Source: Limibacter armeniacum (lineage in GTDB: Bacteria; Bacteroidota; Bacteroidia; Cytophagales; Flammeovirgaceae). From it: DNA of 64,000 nt. Under the pieces are notes generated by a model that was not told the DNA's origin, did no database searches, and saw only the letters and a list, made by a program, of their open reading frames with translations. Shown one piece after another: positions 25,962-34,805 of the stretch. Numbering within the stretch: the first letter of the stretch is position 1; each line of letters begins with the position of its first letter. The stretch covers positions 2,357,500 through 2,421,499 of the forward strand of contig NZ_JBAJNO010000008.1 of the NCBI RefSeq assembly GCF_036880985.1, written 5' to 3'. Made by a program: the position numbers and the translations under genes.

Positions 25962-26885
25962 CTAAGCTGCTGTCTTGGCAGCCCTTAATCTTTGAACCTT
26001 TTTGATCACAGGGTAAAGCAATACCGAAGAGAGTATCATCAAGGTTCCGAGATAAAACCCTGAGGTCATCTTCTGCTCCTCCTGAAAGTCTGGTAAGAAC
26101 TCTCCCAAAATCAGTGCTAGTATAATACCATAAACAGGCTCCATATTGATGGACAAGTTGACATAAAACGCAGTCAATTTTTTCAACACATGGATACAAG
26201 TATAGAAGGCATATACAGTACAAACACCAGCCAATACTATTAGGTACATCATGTCTTCAAGACCTGGGATATGTAAAAGTACGCCGTCCTCTGATGGGAA
26301 ATAGTGTTTGAAAGCTGGCAACAGCAATATGCAAACCAAGCAACCACCAACCATCTCATAGAATGTAATCTGTGATGATTCGTAAACCTTTGTAAACTTA
26401 CTGTTCATTACAGAGAAGGTTGCTGAAAGGAGTGAGGATATCAATGCAATTCCCAATGCTGTGGAATGGCCGAATTCAAACCTGAATATGACATAAAGTC
26501 CTCCAATTACAATCAGTCCAAGCATTACTTCATAGGACTTGATTTTCTCTTTCTTGAATAGAGGTTCCAGGAATGCCGTGAAAAGGGAACAGGTTGCGAT
26601 ACCCGCCAAGCAGACACTTACCGAAAGTTTGGATGCTGCAAAAAATGTGATCCAGTGTAGGCCAACTAAACTCCCCGTCAGGATTAGTTTACCAGCAGCT
26701 CTTGGAGGCATTTTAAGCAAGTTGCTTTTCTTGCTCATTACCAAAACTGCGGCGAGCCCAATAGCTGAAAGAAATGTTCGGTAAAACACTAACTCAACCG
26801 CATCAATTGAAATCAGTTTTCCTAAAATGGCGGTAAAGCCCCATAGGAACACAACAAAGTGAAGTTTTAGCTGATCTTTAAACAT
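25962..26885 (-). CDS. EamA/DMT-family transporter
   Basis: 307 residues with about ten transmembrane helices in two EamA repeats. The first opens with FVVFLWGFTAILGKLI and AVELVFYRTFLSAIGL, and the second with ALGIALISSLLSATFSVMNSKFTK and ends in INMEPVYGIILALILGEFL. EamA proteins are inner-membrane exporters or permeases for metabolites; the substrate cannot be told from sequence. It is a single-gene unit sharing a terminator with the convergent hypothetical. Confidence 0.92.
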   Translation of the reverse strand: MFKDQLKLHFVVFLWGFTAILGKLISIDAVELVFYRTFLSAIGLAAVLVMSKKSNLLKMPPRAAGKLILTGSLVGLHWITFFAASKLSVSVCLAGIATCSLFTAFLEPLFKKEKIKSYEVMLGLIVIGGLYVIFRFEFGHSTALGIALISSLLSATFSVMNSKFTKVYESSQITFYEMVGGCLVCILLLPAFKHYFPSEDGVLLHIPGLEDMMYLIVLAGVCTVYAFYTCIHVLKKLTAFYVNLSINMEPVYGIILALILGEFLPDFQEEQKMTSGFYLGTLMILSSVLLYPVIKKVQRLRAAKTAA

Positions 26886-27035
26886 TAGAGATGAAAGTTT
26901 GGATGTTTATTATAAATAGTGCTATTGGATTGTCAGAATTCAAAAAACACTGACTCTTTTTTGAAATGCCGCAAGATAGTATTAGAACAAACAAAATTTG
27001 CATTCCATTTGAAAATAAATTTTGAGGCTAAACAA

Positions 27036-27067
27036 AAAGCCCCTGCACATCTTGTGTGCAAGGGCTT
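27036..27067 (-). terminator. Terminator of the LptF/G gene
   Basis: A ~14-bp stem with one mismatch (arms about 27036-27049 and 27054-27067), followed by a T-run on the minus strand. Confidence 0.8.
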
Positions 27068-27090
27068 TCCAATTGATCTTTTTGTACCTG

Positions 27091-28173
27091 TTACTTCGGT
27101 AAGGTATAGTAGAGTATTGAGGTGATACCGAAGAAAAGCATATTTGGTAACCATGCGGTCAGCATTGGATCAAGAGACCCTGCCTGTGCGATACTCCGTC
27201 CCATGATAACCAACAATATATATACGAATGCCAGTACAAAGCCCATTGCGATAAGGAAGCCACTTCCTTGCCTTGTCTTTCTGGCAGATACAATCACACC
27301 TAGTGCTGTCAGGATAATGATCGCAAATGGGTAGGCATAACGTTCATGTTTTGCGTTCATGTAAACACCAATACCCGCTACATTACCTCTCAGCTTTTCT
27401 TGCTTGATATAATCATTCAGCTCAGGAATGGTAAGTGTTTCTTCAAGCTTGTATTTATTGTCAAAATATTTAGGATTGACATGGAGGTCAACTTCCATGT
27501 TTTTGCCGCTGACCATCGTTTCTTCTCCATTGCTTCCAAATGTGTAGAGATCATATTTATCCATTCTCCACAGTTGTTTGGCTGAGTCCCATTCGATACG
27601 TGGACCACTGATCTTCTTGTAAAGGCGGTTGTCCCTGATCGTTTCAATGGTACTGCGATAACCTCTATCTATTCGGTTATTATAGCTTTCCATATACATG
27701 TAAGTCGAATCATCTACACGCATATGTATATCACGCTCATTAAAATAGAATGGAGGCTTTAGGTAGGCCACCTCAAACTCCACTTTGTCTCTGGAAGCTT
27801 TCGGAATCACCCAACCAATAAGCAGGAAAGTCAGTCCACCAAGTAGTGTTGCTCCCATTAGAAAAGGAGAGAGGAACCTACGGAAACTAATTCCATTGGT
27901 CAGAATGGCAATAACCTCAGAGTGCGATGCCAATCGGGCTGTCAAGAATACTACTGCGATAAATACCGAAATAGGACTCAAGGTACTTACCCAGTGAACA
28001 AACAGATTGACATAATAGTCAAAGAAGATTTCATTGAATGATAGGTTGTTCTTGATAAAATCATCAGACTTTTCGGTATAGTCAATCACGCAAACAATGA
28101 CGTTCAGCGTAAGCACTACGAAAAAGAACGTCTTAAAAAATTTCTTCAGGATATACTTATCTAAAATCTTCAT
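27091..28173 (-). CDS. LptF/LptG-family permease (YjgP/YjgQ)
   Basis: 360 residues from MKILDKYILKKFFKTFF, the typical family N-terminus; an upstream in-frame Met (28239) adds 22 residues with no family match. Helices lie at ~residues 12-32, 55-75, 98-120 (FLSPFLMGATLLGGLTFLLIGWVI), and three at the C-terminus (YAYPFAIIILTALGVIVSA, GFLIAMGFVLAFVYILLVIMG, LTAWLPNMLFFGITSILYY). A beta-jellyroll periplasmic domain lies between them. LptF and LptG form the transmembrane part of the ABC exporter that lifts lipopolysaccharide from the inner membrane. Sequence alone does not let me choose F or G; the second subunit is not in the window. Confidence 0.93.
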   Translation of the reverse strand: MKILDKYILKKFFKTFFFVVLTLNVIVCVIDYTEKSDDFIKNNLSFNEIFFDYYVNLFVHWVSTLSPISVFIAVVFLTARLASHSEVIAILTNGISFRRFLSPFLMGATLLGGLTFLLIGWVIPKASRDKVEFEVAYLKPPFYFNERDIHMRVDDSTYMYMESYNNRIDRGYRSTIETIRDNRLYKKISGPRIEWDSAKQLWRMDKYDLYTFGSNGEETMVSGKNMEVDLHVNPKYFDNKYKLEETLTIPELNDYIKQEKLRGNVAGIGVYMNAKHERYAYPFAIIILTALGVIVSARKTRQGSGFLIAMGFVLAFVYILLVIMGRSIAQAGSLDPMLTAWLPNMLFFGITSILYYTLPK

Positions 28174-28481
28174 GCAACAATCTGTTGGTGTTGTAATGAT
28201 ATAAAGACGAAATAAGGAACTTTTTTGGAAGTCGCTCATTCAGCCTACAAAAAAAGAGAGGAAAATAGAATATTCCAATCGTCAATATACTGTGGTATAC
28301 AATACTCTTCAGTTATTTAACTTAGTTTAAGCCAAAGTATGATATACCAAGTTGAGGTATTTAGCATTGAAGTGGGGTAACCCGTTGCCCTTCAGAAACT
28401 TCAAGCACAATAAAGCCTTCCGCTCAATTAAGCGGAAGGCTTTTATTGTAGTGTTGTTAAATATTATTAAAATAAGAAGGT
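28174..28481. other. Intergenic region between pyk and the LptF/G gene
   Basis: It holds the pyk terminator near 28412-28443. Otherwise it is AT-rich with no ORF of note and no exact -7 element seen on the minus strand. Confidence 0.4.
28412..28443 (-). terminator. pyk terminator
   Basis: A 13-bp perfect stem (28412-28424 with 28431-28443) with a 6-nt loop. The minus-strand T-tail is short (TTTATT), so the hairpin carries most of the strength. Confidence 0.75.
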
Positions 28482-29924
28482 TTATCTAACCACACTTACT
28501 TTCATCATATTTGTCTTCACTTTTTCTTTTCTACCGATTGGAGCACCAGCGATGTTGATATAAACATCACCTTTTTCCAGCAGGCCTTTCTCTTTCAATA
28601 CTTCCGCCAGTTCGTAGAAAGTATCCATGGTACCTTGACCTTCTTTTGGCTGGTAGAAGAATGCTTTCACACCCCAAGCCAGATTCAACGTACAAGCCAA
28701 GTGCTGGTCTGTTGAGAAGATATAGATGTTGGCTTTCGGTCTGTGTCTTGAGATTCTGAATCCTGTAAAACCAGAGTCAGTCATGCCTACAAATGCTTTT
28801 GCGTGCATTTTCTCAGAGATATCAGATGCAGACTCAACAATCAGGTTACCTGTGTAAGTATCATGTTCTGGATTGAACTCGTAGTTTCTGTGGTAGATTG
28901 AGTCAGTGCTTCTTTCTACAGCAGTAATGATTTTCACCATCGCCTGAACTGTTTCTACAGGGAATTTACCTGCAGCAGATTCAGCTGATAGCATTACAGC
29001 ATCTGCACCATCAAGAACAGCGTTAGCAACGTCGTTAGCCTCCGCACGAGTAGGGCGAGGGTTACCGATCATGCTTTCCATCATCTGAGTGGCAACGATA
29101 ACTGGTTTAGCAGCTTGGTTACACTTACGGATGATTTCTTTCTGGATCATTGGAACGTCCTCCATTTTGATCTCAACACCCAAGTCACCACGCGCAACCA
29201 TGATACCGTCAGCAGCTCTAAGAATCGCATCAAAGTTTTTGATTGCTTCAGGTCTTTCGATTTTTGCAATCACTTTAGCGTTAGAACCTCTTTCCTTGAT
29301 CAGGTCTTTTACATATTCGATGTCCTGAGCAGTACGCACAAATGAAAGTGCTACCCAGTTAACATCTACTTCCAGACCGAAGTCAAGGTCTCTTCTGTCT
29401 TTTGCTGTCAGTGAAGACTCTGAGATGTCAGTATCAGGCAAGTTCATACCTTTTTTAGACTTCAGTTTACCACCGTAAGTCACTTCAGTAACGATCTCGT
29501 TGCCTTTTACCTCTTTAACACGTACTTGCAGGTTACCGTCATCAATCATGATGTTGTCACCAGCTTTTACGTCTTTTACAATATTGGAATAAGTTGTGCT
29601 TACTCTCTGTGCATTACCAACGATAGGGTTGTTCGTAATTACCAGTTCTTCACCTTCCTTGATATCAACAGCACCACCTTCGATGTCACCAATTCTGATT
29701 TTCGGACCTTGCAAATCCTGCAATACTGCGATACTGTGACCAAACTTAGAGTTGAATTCGTTAACCCAGTTGATCACCTTTGCATGTTCCTCATGAATAT
29801 CGTGAGAGAAGTTCAGTCTGAAAACATTTACACCTGCATGGATCAGTTCAAGAATTTTTTCTTTACTTCTAGTTGCAGGACCGATTGTGGCAACAATCTT
29901 AGTTTTGTTAAAAGCGGTACTCAT
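28482..29924 (-). CDS. pyk: Pyruvate kinase
   Basis: 480 residues, the usual bacterial length. It converts phosphoenolpyruvate and ADP to pyruvate and ATP in glycolysis. Marks in order: KIVATIGPATRS, VFRLNFSHDIHEEH, LQDLQGPKIRIG, the B-domain (residues ~70-170), IAKIERPEAIKNFDAIL with the active-site Lys-Glu, DGIMVARGDLGVEI, KPVIVATQMMESMIGNPRPTRAE, and the regulatory C-terminal domain to the end. It is a single-gene unit with a probable promoter 130 bp upstream. Confidence 0.98.
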   Translation of the reverse strand: MSTAFNKTKIVATIGPATRSKEKILELIHAGVNVFRLNFSHDIHEEHAKVINWVNEFNSKFGHSIAVLQDLQGPKIRIGDIEGGAVDIKEGEELVITNNPIVGNAQRVSTTYSNIVKDVKAGDNIMIDDGNLQVRVKEVKGNEIVTEVTYGGKLKSKKGMNLPDTDISESSLTAKDRRDLDFGLEVDVNWVALSFVRTAQDIEYVKDLIKERGSNAKVIAKIERPEAIKNFDAILRAADGIMVARGDLGVEIKMEDVPMIQKEIIRKCNQAAKPVIVATQMMESMIGNPRPTRAEANDVANAVLDGADAVMLSAESAAGKFPVETVQAMVKIITAVERSTDSIYHRNYEFNPEHDTYTGNLIVESASDISEKMHAKAFVGMTDSGFTGFRISRHRPKANIYIFSTDQHLACTLNLAWGVKAFFYQPKEGQGTMDTFYELAEVLKEKGLLEKGDVYINIAGAPIGRKEKVKTNMMKVSVVR

Positions 29925-30349
29925 TTGCTTTTTCGTTTTTATAGGAATGAAATTTTATTTCAATATGATAAAATCGTGACAGGAATGGCTAAAAATGCTT
30001 ATTTGGCTTGCTGCCCTGTACAATTTTGGATTTTTGATTTTCACAAAAGCGTTGCAAATTTACAGTTTTGTACAAATAATCAAAAGTCCATTATCGTATT
30101 GTAAAAGCTGTACTTCTAACACTTTATATTGCAGTATTAGAGCAATTTACAGTCTAATCTTTTGATAGATAGTTCTTTCTGATGGCAAAAACAATGACTT
30201 TAATCTTCGCTTGATAGTCCAATAACTAGGTAGAGAAACTTGAAAAAGATTCTTAATGAAAATTAATTAATTGTTAAAGGTGATTTTTACCTATTTTTTA
30301 GCTTATAAATCAGCCTAAAAGGAGTTAGACTCCATATAAAAATAGATAG
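29925..30349. other. Divergent intergenic region, pyk / GGGP synthase
   Basis: A 425-bp AT-rich gap that should hold both divergent promoters. The pyk promoter is proposed at 30055-30085. On the plus strand no exact TAnnTTTG was seen near the GGGP synthase start. No ORF or RNA gene was recognised. Confidence 0.45.
30055..30085 (-). promoter_or_regulatory. Candidate pyk promoter
   Basis: On the minus strand, TTTTG (30081-30085) is followed after 18 bp by TAAATTTG (30055-30062). The predicted leader is about 125 nt. Confidence 0.45.
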
Positions 30350-31099
30350 ATGAATTTACATACTTGTATTGCTGAGCGAAAAGCTCAGAAGCTGAAAACA
30401 ATTGCTGTCTTGATTGACCCTGACAAGACAAGTCCAGAACAGTGTATTAAGATAGCAAACAGTATTAGTGATGAGATGCCCGTAATTTTTTTGGTAGGAG
30501 GTAGCCTGATTTCAAATGGGAGTTTGTCAGCAACAATCCAAGCCTTGAAGAGTGCTTCGAGTTTACCCGTAATACTTTTTCCTGGAGGTGTAACACATAT
30601 TTGTGAAGAAGCGGACGGGATTTTATTGCTTTCCCTTATTTCTGGAAGAAATGCTGATTTTTTGATAGGGCAACATGTAACAGCTGCTCCAATCCTTAAA
30701 AAGTCAGGCATGGAAGTGATTTCAACAGGATATGTACTAGTAGATGGAGGTGTTCCCACCAGTGTGTCTTATATGAGTAATACAACACCTGTCCCTGCCA
30801 ATAAGACTGATATTGCCGCTTGTACGGCTATGGCTGGTGAGATGCTCGGCTTAAAGATGATCTACCTTGAAGCGGGGAGTGGAGCCCAAGAACCCGTCAA
30901 TATTGAGATGGTAAAGGCTGTAAGGGAATCTATCGCTATTCCACTAATTGTAGGAGGAGGCATCAGAAGTGCAGCACAAGCAAGTGATGCATTCAATGCA
31001 GGTGCGGATATGATTGTCGTAGGAACTGCCATAGAAGAGAACCAAGAGTTTCTGTACGCACTGCTTGATCTGACTGCTACGGTTAACGCTGTGCAGTGA
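30350..31099 (+). CDS. Geranylgeranylglyceryl phosphate synthase-like protein (PcrB/GGGPS family)
   Basis: 249 residues. A TIM-barrel prenyltransferase that joins a polyprenyl diphosphate to sn-glycerol-1-phosphate, the first ether-lipid step known from Archaea. Marks: IAVLIDPDKTSPE near the N-terminus, FLVGGSL, LPVILFPGG, LLLSLISGRN, ISTGYVLVDGG, KMIYLEAGSGAQEPVN and IVGGGIRSAAQA. Enzymes of this family are known from Bacteroidota, where their physiological ether lipid is less clear. The G1P dehydrogenase needed to supply substrate is not in the window. It is a single-gene unit. Confidence 0.95.
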   Translation: MNLHTCIAERKAQKLKTIAVLIDPDKTSPEQCIKIANSISDEMPVIFLVGGSLISNGSLSATIQALKSASSLPVILFPGGVTHICEEADGILLLSLISGRNADFLIGQHVTAAPILKKSGMEVISTGYVLVDGGVPTSVSYMSNTTPVPANKTDIAACTAMAGEMLGLKMIYLEAGSGAQEPVNIEMVKAVRESIAIPLIVGGGIRSAAQASDAFNAGADMIVVGTAIEENQEFLYALLDLTATVNAVQ

Positions 31100-31112
31100 T
31101 TAGACATAGAAA

Positions 31113-31150
31113 AACCGGCTTTGAAAGTTTAAATCCTTCCAAAGCCGGTT
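31113..31150. terminator. Terminator between GGGP synthase and AraC genes
   Basis: An 11-bp perfect stem AACCGGCTTTG/CAAAGCCGGTT (31113-31123 with 31140-31150). The T-run is on the minus strand, so it mainly ends the AraC-type gene. Confidence 0.82.
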
Positions 31151-31199
31151 AAAGAAAAAGTTCTTGGGTCACAATCACCATTAGGCAATCAGGTAGTTT

Positions 31200-32138
31200 C
31201 TAGATGTCTATCAAAGAATCTCTTCTTCTCATTTTTCCAGCTGGAATTCCAAACATCATCTTGAATCGGCGACAGAAGTATGCAGTGTCCTTGTAGCCGA
31301 CTTCCTGACCTATGGCACGGATACTTTTCTTTGATGTTCGAAGCAGCTCTACAGCTTTTTCCATTCTCTGATATTCAATGTAGTCTTGAGGGTTAATACC
31401 AGTCAGCATTTTAAAATACTGTCCTACATAATCCTCCGAAACATTGGCAACACCTGCCAGCACTTTATTTGAAAGATCTCCAGCCAAATGCTCCTTGATA
31501 TAATTGAATATATCAATCAGGCGAGAATCCTTAAAGTAATTGCTGTTGGTTGCAAGCTGCTCAACAAACATGTTGTTCAACAGAATGTAACGGAACAACT
31601 CTATGATCAGGTGTTCGGTAACAATATTCGTGATCCTTGACTTACCTGGCATGTCAGAGGTATGCTCTCTGTAAACCTGAGAAGTCAGTTCCTTTAACAT
31701 TTTATTCTGCTTTACCACAAATGGCGGCAGATCCAGAGAAGTAAAGAAGTTGACAGAGTCAAATGCCTTTACGTCAAACGTAAGCGTTGTAAAGTTTGTG
31801 TGAATCACTTCGTCATAAGTATCCACACCACCTGATTTGCTTCCATGTTGCCTCAAAAACTGATCTCTCTTAGTCATGAACACGTCATTCGGAATTTCGT
31901 CAGTCTCTTGACCTCCAAAAGTGATTTCCGCTGACTTGCCACCTGGTAAGAAAATCAAGTCTCCCGGACGAGCTTCTTCATCTTCATCCAGCTTAATAAC
32001 ACCTGAATTAACAAGGATCAGGGTATTCTGAACGTCATAGAAGTTGCTCACCTTTACTGGCTGAATTACGTTCAGAGTATTCGAGCGAATAAACTTGATG
32101 TTTAGCGACTCGATGATTTTGTTATAATCATCAATCAT
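31200..32138 (-). CDS. AraC-family transcriptional regulator
   Basis: 312 residues. The N-terminal ~120 residues form a cupin-like ligand domain (NTLILVNSGVIKLDEDEEARPGDLIFLPGG). The C-terminal ~100 residues are a double HTH of the AraC type (LSNKVLAGVANVSEDYVGQYFKMLTGINPQDYIEYQRMEKAVELL, SIRAIGQEVGYKDTAYFCRRFKMMFG). The target is unknown and no catabolic genes adjoin it. A 13-bp inverted repeat about 110-165 bp upstream of its start is a possible regulatory site. Confidence 0.94.
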   Translation of the reverse strand: MIDDYNKIIESLNIKFIRSNTLNVIQPVKVSNFYDVQNTLILVNSGVIKLDEDEEARPGDLIFLPGGKSAEITFGGQETDEIPNDVFMTKRDQFLRQHGSKSGGVDTYDEVIHTNFTTLTFDVKAFDSVNFFTSLDLPPFVVKQNKMLKELTSQVYREHTSDMPGKSRITNIVTEHLIIELFRYILLNNMFVEQLATNSNYFKDSRLIDIFNYIKEHLAGDLSNKVLAGVANVSEDYVGQYFKMLTGINPQDYIEYQRMEKAVELLRTSKKSIRAIGQEVGYKDTAYFCRRFKMMFGIPAGKMRRRDSLIDI

Positions 32139-32659
32139 GGTACTTGGTTTAAGTTAACAAAGTAAAGGATGTAGCAGTCATTGCTTTAGTCTCAATAACT
32201 AGTTTTCATGTCATCATTGTAATGCACAATTCCTATTTAAGTCTAAAATAGTATTTTTTTGATTTAATAAAAAAAGTTCAATCCTTATATCTAAAAAAAT
32301 ACTATCAATAACAAGGTAAACAATTGTGCAAGAAGAATATTTTCAAACAAAAATAACTCAATCACACTGACATAACTAAAAATCTTACCAAAAGATTCTA
32401 TTATATTGATAGAAATTAAAATATTACCTTTTCAAGATAAATCCAAGAAAATTGCTAAAAGAGAGATGTAATAAATATTAATATAGTACAATACTGCCTG
32501 CGACCTTACAGTGACCAAAGTGTCAATTGATAATAAAAAAACTGTCAAAAGTACGCCTCAAGTGCATCAAACACTGAGTACACACCCGATAAGTCCGTGA
32601 TTGACAGCTAAAAACTTACATAGCCACATGTAGGATTTTTTTAAAACTTTACATGAAAA
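32139..32659. other. Long intergenic region upstream of the AraC gene
   Basis: Between the AraC gene and the terminator of the sensor gene lies ~520 bp of strongly AT-rich sequence without a credible ORF. It holds the 13-bp inverted repeat described separately. The part from 32500 to 32640 is somewhat richer in G+C and could encode an untranslated RNA, but I see no family I can name. Confidence 0.4.
32248..32305. repeat. 13-bp inverted repeat upstream of the AraC gene
   Basis: ATAGTATTTTTTT (32248-32260) and AAAAAAATACTAT (32293-32305) are perfect inverted copies with a 32-nt AT-rich spacer. It could be a regulator-binding dyad or an RNA stem; its role is not known. Confidence 0.55.
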
Positions 32660-32681
32660 AAATGAGCCAAAAAGCCCATTT
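32660..32681 (-). terminator. Terminator of the GAF/PAS sensor gene
   Basis: An 8-bp stem with one G-T pair (32660-32667 with 32674-32681) and a T-run on the minus strand. Confidence 0.6.
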
Positions 32682-32724
32682 CACATAATTAAAGTCGGTA
32701 AGTGTAGACATAATCATTCAAACA

Positions 32725-34590
32725 TTACTTTTTGGAGCTTTCCATCTTTCTGATTTGTTCTTCCAACTCCAATACTCTGTTCTGGAACTTTAGCAGCTCC
32801 TCCTTTCCCTTTCTCATTTCCATCTCTTTTACCCTGAGTTCCTCGTTCTTAAGTTGTGCCCTATCAAGCATGTTTCGTAGCTCAAGTTCTTTCTTTACCT
32901 GTTCAGATATGTCTTGCACATAGGCTATGTAGCGCTTTTCTCCCTGAAAGTCGTGGGCATTAATAAAGAGTTGTGCATCAAATACAACCCCCGTCATTCT
33001 TTTCAGTTTTTTGCGAATACGTTTGTGTAAAGCCCTTTCATAGTTTTTACCCAACATGCTTTGGACATCCATCTTATACATTCTGTCTTTGGAGGTAATG
33101 AAGATTTCTTCTGCTGCAGGATTGATATTCTCAACAAGTCCACGTTCATTAAAAGCGATCATGGCATCCATCGCACTATTGAAAAATAGCTTACTTTCCT
33201 GTTCCCGCTCTTCAAGAAGCTGTTGCCTATTCTCCATCTCTTTTTGAGTAATGGATAACTTTTGCAGGTTATTCTTGAGTTCCTCTTCCTTTTCTTTCAT
33301 GATATCATTGTACCGTTGGGTTTCTGCAAGCAAGGCTTCTGTCTGTTCAGTAGACTTTAAGGATAATAGCGCCATACTTAGGTTTTCTGCTACTGAAGTA
33401 ATGAATTGTCTTTCATAAGGTGTGATAGAATGGAAGGTAGCAACTTCAAGCACACCAAAAGTCAGTTCCTGTATTTTCAGAGGCACCAATAAGACGTTAG
33501 TTGGCAGTGCTTGCCCCAAACCAGATAATGTAGCCTTGTAAGATTCCGGAACCTTTGTTATCAAAAAAGCTTTACCATTACGGGCCACTTCTCCTGCGAC
33601 TCCTTCACCAACCATAATTCTTTTTTCCTCCAACTGCCTCTCATTTGGAGAAAAGCAGGCTTTCAGCTCTAGCATGTCTCCAGAATCATCCTCAACGTAA
33701 AGCGCTACATTGATGGCACTGATATACTTCCCAATCTCACTTGTTACCTTTTCACTTAGCTCTTCTATTCTGTTGATTGAGATAAGTAACTCACTGATGG
33801 TGCTATTTCCTTCTGCGACCCACCTTTCATTGGTCTCTATCTGTTGTTGCTCTTTAAGCTTATCCCTTAGGTTGATTAGCATATTGCCAATCATGTCATG
33901 TTCATCTACCTCAAACTCTCGTTCAAATTTGCCTTCCAAAAGGTTTTGAGCAATTCGGACATTCTGTTCCAAATTAGTTTGAGACTCCATAAAGTGTGCA
34001 TAAAACGCATTCTTTCGAGATTGAGAGCGGAGCAATTGGGAAAGTGCCGTACAGAAACCTAAATGGAGCAAGGACATGGCAGCCATGAAAAAGAGACCTG
34101 TAGAAACGCCAAATATCTTTTCTTCAGATTCAGTAACTGCTTCTAACCAAAAATTGTCAGTAAAAAACAGTAGCATCAGATGGAAACCATAAGTAAGGCT
34201 AAAATAGTAGACCAAAACCTCCCAACTCTGTAGCAAGATGAGCAATGACATTATACCAAAGAAAATTAATTGAACTTCAGCTATAGAGGGTAGTTCCAAG
34301 GTATATTGTACCTGAAAGGTGAAAAGGACTGAAGTCAGCAACATTCTTTGTGTGGCAATGCTTAACCCTCCAAACCTGAGCATAAGAACATAAAAGAAAA
34401 GCGAAAAGGTAGAAATACCCAGTGCTATACCCCATGTATCATAGATGAAAGACATGACACCTCCAGTACAAAAAAGCGTCAGAAGCACATAGTTGAAAAA
34501 TGAATTGATCCGGCTATATAACTGACTGTTATAACGATCAATTTCTGACTGTGTAAGTTCTGCATGTTTTGATTGAAGTAAATAGGACAT
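32725..34590 (-). CDS. Membrane sensor with GAF and PAS domains, no kinase
   Basis: 621 residues. About six transmembrane helices cover residues ~30-185. Next comes a linker-helix (VRIAQNLLEGKFEREFEVDEHDMIGNMLINLRDKLKEQ) with a HAMP-like look, and a GAF domain (~255-400; AINVALYVEDDSGDMLELKACFSPNE, GVAGEVARNGKAFLI). A coiled coil (~410-465), a PAS domain (~467-570; FFNSAMDAMIAFNERGLVENINPAAEEIF) and a terminal coiled coil follow. No histidine kinase, GGDEF or phosphatase domain follows, so it must act by protein contact. It is divergent from glpK with 215 bp between, but regulation of glpK is only a guess. Confidence 0.9.
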   Translation of the reverse strand: MSYLLQSKHAELTQSEIDRYNSQLYSRINSFFNYVLLTLFCTGGVMSFIYDTWGIALGISTFSLFFYVLMLRFGGLSIATQRMLLTSVLFTFQVQYTLELPSIAEVQLIFFGIMSLLILLQSWEVLVYYFSLTYGFHLMLLFFTDNFWLEAVTESEEKIFGVSTGLFFMAAMSLLHLGFCTALSQLLRSQSRKNAFYAHFMESQTNLEQNVRIAQNLLEGKFEREFEVDEHDMIGNMLINLRDKLKEQQQIETNERWVAEGNSTISELLISINRIEELSEKVTSEIGKYISAINVALYVEDDSGDMLELKACFSPNERQLEEKRIMVGEGVAGEVARNGKAFLITKVPESYKATLSGLGQALPTNVLLVPLKIQELTFGVLEVATFHSITPYERQFITSVAENLSMALLSLKSTEQTEALLAETQRYNDIMKEKEEELKNNLQKLSITQKEMENRQQLLEEREQESKLFFNSAMDAMIAFNERGLVENINPAAEEIFITSKDRMYKMDVQSMLGKNYERALHKRIRKKLKRMTGVVFDAQLFINAHDFQGEKRYIAYVQDISEQVKKELELRNMLDRAQLKNEELRVKEMEMRKGKEELLKFQNRVLELEEQIRKMESSKK

Positions 34591-34805
34591 AGGATGTGGG
34601 TTATTAGGAGAATGTTGACCTGATTATACTTGAAGGAAAATAGGACTTTTCCGATTTAGGTTATTGAAGTGAATTACTCAAGGTCAATACAGCTTGTAAT
34701 ATGGTCTTGCTGCTATTTTCATTATATTAAGGAAAATATTTTACTCAAGTAATAAAATCAACTTATTCCAAGGATAATTTTCAGCTAACAACCTATTAAG
34801 ACCAT

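Noticed and set aside
32615-32650. Small hairpin TACAT/ATGTA before a T-run
   Set aside because: Only 5 bp of AT-rich stem; too weak to call a terminator or RNA gene.
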